Below, piece after piece: positions 30,073 to 38,204 of a stretch of 44,380 nt of DNA. The position numbers and the translations under genes were made by a program. The notes beneath the pieces were generated by a model. That model made no database searches. It worked only from the letters and a program-made list of their open reading frames with translations, and was not told the DNA's origin. Numbering within the stretch: the stretch's first letter is position 1; every line of letters begins with the position of its first letter. Origin of the DNA: Candidatus Liptonbacteria bacterium (GTDB lineage Bacteria > Patescibacteriota > Minisyncoccia > UBA6257 > 2-01-FULL-56-20); assembly GCA_016186635.1 (NCBI GenBank), contig JACPLI010000024.1, positions 1-44,380 on the forward strand, written 5' to 3'.

Positions 30073-31841
30073 TATGCGACTTCTGATTGGTAGCAACTTT
30101 CACAATACACTATTTCCGGCCGGTCGGGCGCATAACTGGTTTCAAATTCATTCGGACAACGTCCCTCGGGGTGATGCGTATGCTTTGCGGAGTTCTTCCA
30201 AACTTTATAATCGCACATGCATTGCCGATGCCATAACTTGAGCGGATTTCGAAGCGCGAAACGGTCCTTATGCCGGCATTCCACGCATTTCCGAGGTAGT
30301 GCAATTCCCTCGCGTTTCAAAAAATCGAACTCCGCGGGCATAATGCGATATGCTCGTCCACAATTCGGACAACCTATAATCTCTTTGCGGATTGAGTCAT
30401 CTACATCCTTAATGTCGTCGGGGAGGTTTTCTGCCTTGAGCGTCGGCGTATGCGGATAGGGTTCCGGGTCATGCCACGAATACCCCGCAGCGAGTGCATC
30501 TTCTTTGCCGAGTGGAAAGAGTTCGAGCGCCATCGTTTCATTGTACGCAAAGGGCGAAATCTCCGCAGGGAAGAATTCTCCGTAGCGGTATACTTTCCCT
30601 TCCTTGTTCTTGTAGGGATTGTTATTCATTTGCTCAATTATCTTTGCTTTTACCTTTTCATACTCGCTTTGGGAATACTGCTTATTCAAGATACAGTACT
30701 GCCGTTTCCGAAGCCCCGTGCATCCAAAGAGGTCGGTAGAACTTTGGCACCACTCGCAATAGGCGCTCCGTTCATTCGCATCGCATTGCATAACGAACGA
30801 TGTCCGCGTGTTTCCGAAACCTGCCGAGATAGCCTCATACACGAGCTCTGTGCTCGCCGCGTAGGCAACGTCATACGAATCCTTGCTCTTGATGTTGCGC
30901 ATGCAAAAGCGAAGATTCTCACCGTCGTAGAGATCGAATGAATCGCGGACATTTTTCGAATTCTCAATATTGTTTCCGATGCATGCGGTTATCTTCATCA
31001 GATTCCCAAACTTATGAAGCGCGCCCCGCATTACGCACTGAAACTCCTCCCGATACCGTTCACGCGCGGCGTGGCTCCCCATGTTCATGCGCGCCATCGC
31101 TTCGGCGTACTGCTCTTTAGTGAGCTGTTCATTGCGAAAGACGAACTGTTTATTGCGGAGGTTCGAACTCATGAAACAGCTCTGGCAATTCACGCAGTCA
31201 AAAAGGAATGCTGAATCGAGACAGTCTCGTGAACGAACAAGATATTTTGAACGATATATGCGTGAACAATCAACGTCCTCATAGCAACGCTCCGAATCCT
31301 TTACGTAGAAACAATCGAAGATATCTTTAGATTTATCAATGTTCCGCGAGTGATATACGTTTTCCGAGAAAATCACGGAATGGGAAAGGTAGACATTCTT
31401 ATTATCCGCGATGTAATTTGCATAATCCGCATTTATATTTGTGTGGATATGCATGATGCCAATCCGCGGCACTTTTCTCATAAGTTCTTGGAATTGTTCA
31501 AAGAAGGATTTGTTCCAGTCATAGTCCTGTCCATACGCGAGTGGGTCCCAGTTATCCGAATACCAGCACTCTTTGCAGTACACCGTGAACGGCTTGCCTG
31601 CCTCGCCCGACGCGAGTTGAGGTGGGTCGGGTGAATACATCGAGACAAACGATTTCTTGCAAAGGTCGCACGTGCGCTTGTAGAGCGAGCGCTCGTTCCG
31701 AAACGTCATCCGGCGCTGGAGCCGGCAATCCGGGCAGAACGTCGGCGGCGGGACCTTCACGCGCTCGTAGAACTGGAAATCCTCCGGCTCAACTGTGAAT
31801 TGTTGTTTGCAGTTTTGACAGGTCCTTATTTTGGAGTTCAT
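30072..31841 (-). CDS. Paralog P5: cysteine-rich dual zinc-ribbon repeat protein, hybrid C-terminus
   Basis: 589 aa from the ATG at 31841 (MNSKIRTC); the track start at 31850 is a TTG. Ribbon A is intact. Ribbon B is CDLC ... CKEC but its loop is lengthened by PQLASGEAGK, encoded by a hairpin repeat. Half 1 has SERCYEDVDCSRIYR and ends SSNLRNKQFVFRNEQLTKEQY. Half 2 has KDSYDVAYAASTELVYE and ends GCTGLRKRQYCILNKQYSQSEYE. The C-terminal module mixes types: a type II start (CPNCGRAYRI ... CVECRHKDR) but a type I end (CMC ... HTHHPEGRCPNEFETSYAP ... CESC). Confidence 0.93.
   Translation of the reverse strand: MNSKIRTCQNCKQQFTVEPEDFQFYERVKVPPPTFCPDCRLQRRMTFRNERSLYKRTCDLCKKSFVSMYSPDPPQLASGEAGKPFTVYCKECWYSDNWDPLAYGQDYDWNKSFFEQFQELMRKVPRIGIMHIHTNINADYANYIADNKNVYLSHSVIFSENVYHSRNIDKSKDIFDCFYVKDSERCYEDVDCSRIYRSKYLVRSRDCLDSAFLFDCVNCQSCFMSSNLRNKQFVFRNEQLTKEQYAEAMARMNMGSHAARERYREEFQCVMRGALHKFGNLMKITACIGNNIENSKNVRDSFDLYDGENLRFCMRNIKSKDSYDVAYAASTELVYEAISAGFGNTRTSFVMQCDANERSAYCEWCQSSTDLFGCTGLRKRQYCILNKQYSQSEYEKVKAKIIEQMNNNPYKNKEGKVYRYGEFFPAEISPFAYNETMALELFPLGKEDALAAGYSWHDPEPYPHTPTLKAENLPDDIKDVDDSIRKEIIGCPNCGRAYRIMPAEFDFLKREGIALPRKCVECRHKDRFALRNPLKLWHRQCMCDYKVWKNSAKHTHHPEGRCPNEFETSYAPDRPEIVYCESCYQSEVA
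31602..31631. repeat. In-frame nested hairpins in P5
   Basis: CTCGC-CCGAC-GCGAG (31602-31616) overlaps a wider CCCGAC ... GTCGGG stem (31606-31631). It is translated within the ribbon B loop of P5. Confidence 0.65.
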
Positions 31842-31852
31842 TAGTTTCAATA

Positions 31853-31873
31853 TTTCGAAGTCGGACTTCGAAA
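31853..31873. repeat. 21-bp palindrome TTTCGAAGTC upstream of P5
   Basis: 10-bp exact arms surround a central G. It lies 11 bp before the P5 ATG and 2 bp after the P6 stop. The CGAAGTCGGACTTCG core is the same as before P3. Confidence 0.9.
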
Positions 31874-31875
31874 AA

Positions 31876-33537
31876 TTAACCCATTTCTGATTGATAGCAG
31901 CTTTCGCAATAGATCTTATGCTCCTTCTGCTGTTCCGGAGAATAGGAAGTTTTGAACTTCGCGCCGCATTTCGCGCAATTTCCGTCCCAGAGTTTTCTCA
32001 TATTCCGTTGCTTCATTCGGCGCTCGTGCCGGCAGTTGAAACACTGTCGCGGTAACAATATATTCAATCGTTTATAAAAGGGGATTTCTTGGGCGGTAAA
32101 GCGATAATTGTAGCCGCAGGTTTCGCATTGCAACACTTGTTTCAAGAGCGACTCCGCATCAAACTCGGCGGGATTTTTGGGAAGCGCATCGTGTGTAATT
32201 GTTTCCTGCCCCGACGTGCGCGGAATGTTTTCTTCCCATCTAAATCCGGCGGCGAGGGCTTCTTCTTTCTGCATCGGGAAATATTCCTGCGCGATGGATT
32301 CGTTGTATGCGAAGGGCGAAAGCGACGTAGGGAAAAATTCGCCCCACTCTCCCGTTTTCTTCATGTGTTCTATTATTCTCATTCTCATTTTCTCATACTC
32401 ATCCTTTGAATACTGCTTGTTTAAGATAAGATACTCCCCACTTTTCAACCCCACACAACCGAACGCATTGTGCACACTCGTGCAGTTGTCGGAGTAATAG
32501 ATATCGCTGCAATCATAATTCAGATGCGCGAAATAAATTCCGTTGCCGCGGGAGGTGAGTGCTTGATAGGCAAGTTCAATATCCGGAGAAAATGCCACGT
32601 CATAGCTATCAACCACTTTACGCGTTGTGTAGGCGAATTTGGAGTTTTCTCCTCCCTTCACGTCAAATGAATAATGAACATTTTTTGCATGATAAATATG
32701 ATTGCCTGAAACTCCATTATTGTGCGAACCGAAGAAGTGCCGCTGGGGAATTTGCCGCCGTAATTCCCGTTGCTTCTTCAGAATGTACGGGAGTGTTGCG
32801 GGATCGGTGAGCGGGTGCTCCCTCAAAAATTGCTCATATTTTACCTTGCCGACCGGCTCGTTGAAAATGCAGTAGGATTTTTGCTTGAGTCCCACGCAGC
32901 CGATGCAGTTCGTACAGCTCCGGCAATCAAAGAGTCCGATGCTCTCGCTGCAGCTCTCGCATTCCTGCGACCACTTGAGGCCGTAGCACCAAAGACAATC
33001 CACACATTCGTAACAGAGTTCAGATTTGTAGAGATACAGATTGTCTACCGAATCTTTAGACTCCCATACGATGTGACCGTAGGCACAAGTATCGTTATCT
33101 ACGCATCCGAAGACGAGGTAGCAATTCTTGCTTTTCCAGGCAAAATTCGAGTATTCACAGTTTTCGCTTTGTACGCTCTGCAGGTTCGTTTTCGGCACTG
33201 CGAGAAGAAGCTCTTTAAACTGTTCAAAGAAGGGCCTCGAGAAATCAAAATCTCTTCCGTATTGGCGGGCATCCCAGTTATCCGCCCACCATTCCTCATG
33301 CGTAAATACTTTATATGGCGCATGCGGGGCGTACATTGAGATCATCGGTTTTGAGGAACGATCCGAATTCCGCTTGTAGAGTGTTTTGAAGTTGCGGAAT
33401 ATCATTCTCCGGCGCTGGCGGCATACCGGGCAATCCTTCGGCGCAGGGAACCCCACGCGCTCATAGAATGTGAAATCATCCGATTCAATAAGAAACGGGG
33501 ATTTACAGGATTGGCATGTCTTGGTTTCGGAATTCAT
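31876..33537 (-). CDS. Paralog P6: cysteine-rich repeat protein, ribbon B lost
   Basis: 553 aa, the shortest of the set. Ribbon A is CQSC ... CPVCRQRRR. Ribbon B has lost every cysteine (RSSKPMISMYAPHAPYKVF, then THEEWWADNWD) yet keeps the surrounding pattern. Half 1 is rich (SELCYECVDCLWCYG ... CESCSESIGLFDCRSC) and ends GCVGLKQKSYCIFNEPVGKVKYE. Half 2 has VDSYDVAFSPDIELAYQ and ends GCVGLKSGEYLILNKQYSKDEYE. The linker is SPFAYNESIAQEYFPMQKEE. The C-terminal module is type II: CETCGYNYRF, CFNCRHERR, then CAKC-x17-CESC. It follows P7 across a family E palindrome. Confidence 0.92.
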   Translation of the reverse strand: MNSETKTCQSCKSPFLIESDDFTFYERVGFPAPKDCPVCRQRRRMIFRNFKTLYKRNSDRSSKPMISMYAPHAPYKVFTHEEWWADNWDARQYGRDFDFSRPFFEQFKELLLAVPKTNLQSVQSENCEYSNFAWKSKNCYLVFGCVDNDTCAYGHIVWESKDSVDNLYLYKSELCYECVDCLWCYGLKWSQECESCSESIGLFDCRSCTNCIGCVGLKQKSYCIFNEPVGKVKYEQFLREHPLTDPATLPYILKKQRELRRQIPQRHFFGSHNNGVSGNHIYHAKNVHYSFDVKGGENSKFAYTTRKVVDSYDVAFSPDIELAYQALTSRGNGIYFAHLNYDCSDIYYSDNCTSVHNAFGCVGLKSGEYLILNKQYSKDEYEKMRMRIIEHMKKTGEWGEFFPTSLSPFAYNESIAQEYFPMQKEEALAAGFRWEENIPRTSGQETITHDALPKNPAEFDAESLLKQVLQCETCGYNYRFTAQEIPFYKRLNILLPRQCFNCRHERRMKQRNMRKLWDGNCAKCGAKFKTSYSPEQQKEHKIYCESCYQSEMG

Positions 33538-33545
33538 AGAATATC

Positions 33546-33642
33546 TATCGCACGAATTTACGAACTTCCTACGAAAATACGAATTGGTTCTGTTCGTATG
33601 TTCGTACCGCCAGCTGGCGGTGATTCGCGTGTTCGTGTGATA
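33546..33642. repeat. Palindromic intergenic element, family E, copy 3
   Basis: TATCGCACGAATTTACGAA at one end faces TTCGTGTGATA at the other. Nested inside is TACCGCCAGCTGGCGGTGA, a separate perfect hairpin. It fills the gap between the P7 stop and the P6 start. Confidence 0.82.
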
Positions 33643-33643
33643 T

Positions 33644-35317
33644 TTATATTACCTCTTTCTGGTAACATTGTTCGCAATACACTATTTCCGGACGTTCGGG
33701 CGCGTAATTCGTTTTAATCCCCTTCCCGCATTTCGCGCAGGTGCGAGCAAAAAGCGTGAACGGGCCGCGGCGTATGAGACGCTCGGTATGGCGACAGTTG
33801 AAACATTTGCGGGGAATGGGAATCAAGGCGCGGCGGTACATTTCGAGTTCCGGCTTGATGAGCCGGTAATTGCGGTTGCAGGAAGTGCAAACGAGAATTT
33901 CGTTCAAAATCGAGTCCTGCACGTTCTTGATATGGTCGGGAATTTTTTCTGGTTTGAGCGTTTCCTGCCCTCTCGTGGCGGGAAGGTCTTCTTCCCAGCG
34001 AAAACCCTGTGCGAGCGCTTCTTCTTTCGTGAGCGGCATATTATCCTGCCCGATGGTTTCGTTGTAGGCAAAAAATGCCATTGAGGGCGGGAAGAAAAGC
34101 CCATATTCGCCTTTTGATTTTAATTCCTCGACAATTGCGCCTTTGAGTCTCCGATATTCCGTTTCTGAGTATTGCTTGTTCAAGATGCAAAACTTCCCGT
34201 TCTTGAGTCCGGCGCAGCCGATGCAGTCCTCGCTTGTCCGCACGGCAAACGAATACTCCACATCGTGTGAATTCTCCACCCACCATCCCGTGGTGATGCG
34301 CTGGCACACGCCAACCCCCACTCCCTCAAGAAGCAACTCGCTATTCCTTCCATGCCCAACAAGGTCATAACTGTCTTTTGTAAGCTTCGTCGAAAACGAA
34401 TGCCGCACATTCTCGCATGTAGATGCCTCGAACACATTATGACAGTCCTTTGATTCAAAGATATAGTCCCCCGTGCAGTTTACGGATTTCAAGTTGTTAT
34501 TCTCCCGACGCGGAAATTTCTTTGTATGCTCCTCGAACACTTTCTTAAACTTTTCTATTGCCGAGTAACTCCCCGTAATTTCAGCAACCCGTTTCTTCCA
34601 TGCTTCTTTTTCAAGCGGTTCATTCAGAAAATGATATGACTTGTGCCGGAGATTCACGCATCCGAAGCAGTTTTGCACGCTCGCGCAGTTCAGCAAGAAC
34701 CATGAGTCCAGGCACTCAAGCGCATTTTGGCCCCACGCGATACCAGAACTCTTTTGTACATTCACGCCTTCATACGTCCGCTCGGTTTCTTGCGCGTAAT
34801 AGGTGTCGAACGTATCACGTGCACGCATAAGTCCTCGGCAATAGGCGCAATTTTCGTTGTGGGGACCGGAGTTAAAACAAAGGTAGCAGTCCTTGTTTGA
34901 GCCCGCGAAATTCGTGTATTCGCTGTTCACATTCGGCCCCATCGCGTTTGTGGCATACGTCGCCGCCTTCGGAACTTTTTCCACGAGCTCGTTGAGTTGC
35001 TCAAAAAATGGGCGCGAGGGATTATAGTCCTGCGCATATGAGTTCCCGTCCCATTTATCGCTCCACCAGCACTCGTTGCAATAGACGACATGCGGCGACT
35101 TCGGGTGATACATCGTGATTGTGGACTTGCCGCAGAGTGTGCACGTTTGCTTGTAGAGCGTCCGCTCGTTTCTGAATGCCGCACGGCGCCGAAACCGGCA
35201 CGCGGGGCAGAGCGCCGGGACGGGCACGCCCATCTTTTCATAGAAGGAAAGGTCAGAGGTGTCTACTGGAAAAGCGATTTTACATTGTCTGCAAGTTCTG
35301 GATTCTTCTGACATCAC
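33644..35317 (-). CDS. Paralog P7: cysteine-rich dual zinc-ribbon repeat protein, type II C-terminus
   Basis: 557 aa; a second ATG one codon in (35314) is equally possible. Ribbons A (CRQC ... CPACRFRRR) and B (CTLC-x17-CNEC) are intact. Half 1 has fewer cysteines (TERTYEGVNVQKSSGIAWG) and ends GCVNLRHKSYHFLNEPLEKEAW, a weak version of the YSKEEY motif. Half 2 has KDSYDLVGHGRNSELLLE and ends GCAGLKNGKFCILNKQYSETEY. The C-terminal module is type II: CTSCNRNYRL, CFNCRHTER, then CAKC-x17-CEQC. No in-frame repeat insertion is seen, so it may be close to the ancestral form. Confidence 0.92.
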   Translation of the reverse strand: MMSEESRTCRQCKIAFPVDTSDLSFYEKMGVPVPALCPACRFRRRAAFRNERTLYKQTCTLCGKSTITMYHPKSPHVVYCNECWWSDKWDGNSYAQDYNPSRPFFEQLNELVEKVPKAATYATNAMGPNVNSEYTNFAGSNKDCYLCFNSGPHNENCAYCRGLMRARDTFDTYYAQETERTYEGVNVQKSSGIAWGQNALECLDSWFLLNCASVQNCFGCVNLRHKSYHFLNEPLEKEAWKKRVAEITGSYSAIEKFKKVFEEHTKKFPRRENNNLKSVNCTGDYIFESKDCHNVFEASTCENVRHSFSTKLTKDSYDLVGHGRNSELLLEGVGVGVCQRITTGWWVENSHDVEYSFAVRTSEDCIGCAGLKNGKFCILNKQYSETEYRRLKGAIVEELKSKGEYGLFFPPSMAFFAYNETIGQDNMPLTKEEALAQGFRWEEDLPATRGQETLKPEKIPDHIKNVQDSILNEILVCTSCNRNYRLIKPELEMYRRALIPIPRKCFNCRHTERLIRRGPFTLFARTCAKCGKGIKTNYAPERPEIVYCEQCYQKEVI

Positions 35318-35390
35318 CTTTAATTATCAATTATCAATTAGCAATTTTCAATCAATGTACAATTCGAAAATTGAAAATTGATACTTGAAA
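35318..35390. repeat. AT-rich direct and inverted repeats upstream of P7
   Basis: TAATTATCAATTATCAATTA tandem words are followed by CAATTTTCAAT and its complement ATTGAAAATTG around GTACAATTCGAA. It fills the gap between the pepA stop and the P7 start. Confidence 0.6.
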
Positions 35391-35398
35391 ATTGCGCG

Positions 35399-36907
35399 TC
35401 AATATCCTTTCAAAAAATGTATGAGGAGTGCTATTGACGCGCCAGCAGCCCCTTTCGCGAGAAATTCGCCCTCAACTGTCGTCATCCGCGGGGCGATATC
35501 AAGATGCACCCACGGGTATGCGTCTTTCCCGTCCGTGTTCCGCACAAACTGCCGCAGGAACACCGCGCCGTTAATTGCGCCGCCGTAGCGGTTCTTACCC
35601 ACGTTTGCGACATCGCCGAATGTTCCTTTTACGTCATTCTCGTATTCTTCCCACAACGGCAGGGGCCATACGAAGTCGCCGGTTGCCTCGCCCATCGCGC
35701 GGAGTGCGCGCTCCGCCTGTGCGCTCGTCGAAAAAAGCGCCGTGGCGCGCTGTCCCAGGGCAACAATGGCAGAACCGGTAAGCGTCGCAATATCAATGAC
35801 TAATTCCGGCGAAAAGCGCTTTGCGTATTCGAGCGCATCCGCAAGGATGATTCTCCCTTCCGCGTCTGTGTTCATCACTTCAATCGTCTTGCCCGACATG
35901 GTCTTCAAAACGTCGCCGGGCCGATAGCTTGAACCCGAAGGCATGTTTTCCACTGCGGGGATAAGCCCAATCACGTTTTTCTTCGCCTTCAGCCGTGCGA
36001 GTGCCTCAATCGTATGAATCACCGCCGCGCCTCCCGACATATCCATGTGCATCTCATAAATCCCCTGCTCCGGTTTCAAGTTCAAGCCGCCAGTGTCGAA
36101 GGTAACGCCTTTCCCTACGAGTACCACCGGTTTTTCCGTTTTCCTCCCGCGCATGTACTCGAGCACGATGAAACGCGGCTTCTCTAAAGAACCCTTCGAG
36201 ACGCCGAGGACGCCGCCCATGCCGATATCCGCGATTTTTTTCTCGTCAAATACCGTCACCTTAAACCCGTACTTTTTGCCTGCATCAGCGGCCGCCTCGG
36301 CAAGTTTTTGCGGCGTCATGTCACCGCCCGGAATGTTCGAAAGCGTCCGCGCGGCATTTACCTCTTCTCCGATTATTCTTCCTGCCTCGAGTGCCCTGCG
36401 AACGGATTGGGCGCCGGATTTTGAGACAACATCCGCGTGCTCCACAAAGTTCCAACCCTCTTTCGGAGTGGTCTTATACTTCACAAATTCAAAATTTGCC
36501 ATTTCAAGTTGCGTGCCGAGCATCGAGGCGGCATCCTGCGGAGAAGTTCTCGCGCGAAAATCGTCGAGTGAGACCGCAAACCGCTTTATTTTTTCGCTTT
36601 TTGCTGCGGTAATCACCCGTCGTGCCGCGAGTATCGCCTTGCGATTATTAAATTTACCTCTGCCGGGCACGCCGATGAGAAGTGCCTTCCGCCCCGACGG
36701 CAAAATCAAAAGTTTTGCGGAACTCCCATTCAGTGAAAGCGCCGCACTCGCCGATTCTAAATATTTTTTGTTTTCCTCCGTGAGTATCTTAAAAAACGGG
36801 CACGTCCGCACCGGATTTCCCTTTGCGGTGAGTCCGTCGAACTGCTCTTTTACAACAAACACTATCGCTCCCTCACTTGGGAGCTTTTTTATAAGCTCAA
36901 TCTTCAT
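35399..36907 (-). CDS. pepA: Leucyl aminopeptidase, M17 family
   Basis: 502 aa, typical length. The catalytic domain has VGKGVTFDTGGLNLKP (active-site Lys and metal Asp), MDMSGGAAV, and the family signature NTDAEGRIILADALEYA, followed by TLTGSAIVALG. The N-terminal domain is the usual macro-like fold. It removes N-terminal residues from peptides with two metal ions in the cytoplasm, useful for an organism that scavenges peptides. It lies 10 bp downstream of cutA on the same strand. Confidence 0.95.
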   Translation of the reverse strand: MKIELIKKLPSEGAIVFVVKEQFDGLTAKGNPVRTCPFFKILTEENKKYLESASAALSLNGSSAKLLILPSGRKALLIGVPGRGKFNNRKAILAARRVITAAKSEKIKRFAVSLDDFRARTSPQDAASMLGTQLEMANFEFVKYKTTPKEGWNFVEHADVVSKSGAQSVRRALEAGRIIGEEVNAARTLSNIPGGDMTPQKLAEAAADAGKKYGFKVTVFDEKKIADIGMGGVLGVSKGSLEKPRFIVLEYMRGRKTEKPVVLVGKGVTFDTGGLNLKPEQGIYEMHMDMSGGAAVIHTIEALARLKAKKNVIGLIPAVENMPSGSSYRPGDVLKTMSGKTIEVMNTDAEGRIILADALEYAKRFSPELVIDIATLTGSAIVALGQRATALFSTSAQAERALRAMGEATGDFVWPLPLWEEYENDVKGTFGDVANVGKNRYGGAINGAVFLRQFVRNTDGKDAYPWVHLDIAPRMTTVEGEFLAKGAAGASIALLIHFLKGY

Positions 36908-36916
36908 TGTAAAGAT

Positions 36917-37225
36917 TTATGGTTTTACTACTGTCGTCATCCACTCCCGATACGTGCGGTTGAAACGGCGGACTTCGACTGCGCCAATGTATGGTGTGGA
37001 ATAGGAATGATTCTTTTCAATCAAACCTTCGATTTCCGCGATGTGATGCTCGAGCGTTTTGATAAACATGCCCGCCTCAAGATGGCTCTTGAGTTCATCC
37101 TTCCAGTAATACATGCTCTGGATGGGCCAGATATTCACGCACGACGCGAGCTTCCCATCGAGCACAATCTTGCCGAGCTTCACCGCCTCCGCAGTGTCCT
37201 TGCAGGTGGTATAGATAAGAACCAT
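36917..37225 (-). CDS. cutA: CutA1 divalent ion tolerance protein
   Basis: 102 aa, complete. The pattern is typical of the trimeric CutA1 family: VLIYTTCKDTAEAVKLGKIV at the N-terminus, KLASCVNIWPIQSMYYWKDE, and FIKTLEHHIAEIEGLI with a C-terminal Trp. Linked to copper or other metal tolerance in E. coli, but the molecular role is unsettled. Presence beside many zinc-ribbon proteins is suggestive only. Confidence 0.92.
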   Translation of the reverse strand: MVLIYTTCKDTAEAVKLGKIVLDGKLASCVNIWPIQSMYYWKDELKSHLEAGMFIKTLEHHIAEIEGLIEKNHSYSTPYIGAVEVRRFNRTYREWMTTVVKP

Positions 37226-37307
37226 TGGCTTGTATGGCTTCCTTACCGACCTTTTACCGGGCTACTGATGTACAACTACCACAAAACTTGAAAAAAATCC
37301 AGCTTCG

Positions 37308-38138
37308 CTATTTCCACGGCAACCGTGCGCCACGCTTAAGCAGGAACCCCGCCGCCGCCTTGTGCCCTCCTCCGCCGTATTTCTCCGCAATCTTTGCAAC
37401 ATCAAAAGCGCCGCTCGCGCGGAGCGAAACCCTGATGTGCCCATCTTCCTCGCGCCACACAATGCCGAAAGGCGGTTTCTTCGCCGCAAGCGCGTGCCCG
37501 ATTTGAGAATCAAAAACTGGCGAATTCGCCGCGAGTACTCGCCTTCCCTCAAGCCGCACTTCCCGCGCATGCCGCACGATTTCCCGTACCATTCCATCCT
37601 CATATTTTAAAAGAAGCGCTCCTTGCTCCGCCGCGCGCCGGCGCCCTGCGGCAGATTTGAATTTCCTTGCAAGTCCGTCCCATGTTTTAAAATCGAAATC
37701 AAAAAGCCCGATGTATGCGCCAAGTGCTCGCGAATGCGGGAGCTTGAACTTCCAGAGGTCAATGTCTTCCACATGCCGCAAAAGCTGGGGCGTTGCCTTC
37801 TTCGGGAAAAAGTATTGCCATGCCAAGACCGCGCCGGAGTGTTTGAGCGAAAACCAGTACTCTTGCGCAAAGCGCATCCGCGGCTCTGCGGTGATGTGAT
37901 GGTCAATAAGCACGAGATGCGCCGCTTCTTTTTCCATTCTTCTCACCGCCGAAGCGGGTTCAGGCGTAAAATCAATGCAGTACACCTCCTTCCCTTTTAT
38001 GCGTGGCAACGGGGTGTTCCTCTCCGCCGCAAAATACTCCGCCTTGTTCCCGAACTTTTTCCACGCGACCCATGCTCCGCTAAAGCCGTCGGGACAATCG
38101 CCGTGGTAGATGATGAGAATCTTTTTAGACACAGACAT
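37308..38138 (-). CDS. DHH/DHHA1 family phosphoesterase
   Basis: 276 aa. Motifs of the DHH superfamily are seen in order: IIYHGDCPDGFSGAWVAW (9-26), YCIDFTP, VLIDHH (the DHH motif as IDHH), EDIDLW, and the C-terminal DHHA1 signature YGGGGHKAAAGFLL. These enzymes use two manganese ions to cleave phosphoesters, such as oligoribonucleotides, cyclic dinucleotides or polyphosphate. No CBS or PAS domain is attached, so an oligoribonuclease or NrnA-like role is the most likely. The substrate is not decided by the sequence. Confidence 0.87.
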   Translation of the reverse strand: MSVSKKILIIYHGDCPDGFSGAWVAWKKFGNKAEYFAAERNTPLPRIKGKEVYCIDFTPEPASAVRRMEKEAAHLVLIDHHITAEPRMRFAQEYWFSLKHSGAVLAWQYFFPKKATPQLLRHVEDIDLWKFKLPHSRALGAYIGLFDFDFKTWDGLARKFKSAAGRRRAAEQGALLLKYEDGMVREIVRHAREVRLEGRRVLAANSPVFDSQIGHALAAKKPPFGIVWREEDGHIRVSLRASGAFDVAKIAEKYGGGGHKAAAGFLLKRGARLPWK

Positions 38139-38141
38139 ATG

Positions 38142-38202
38142 ATTTACGATTTATGATTTACGAATCATTCTTAAATCCTAAATCTTATATCATAAATCCG
38201 GT
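38142..38202. repeat. ATGATTTA-type inverted repeats between P8 and the DHH gene
   Basis: GATTTATGAT and ATCATAAATC face each other across about 30 bases, with repeated GATTTACGA and CCTAAATC words. They fill the gap. Confidence 0.6.
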
Positions 38203-38204
38203 CG

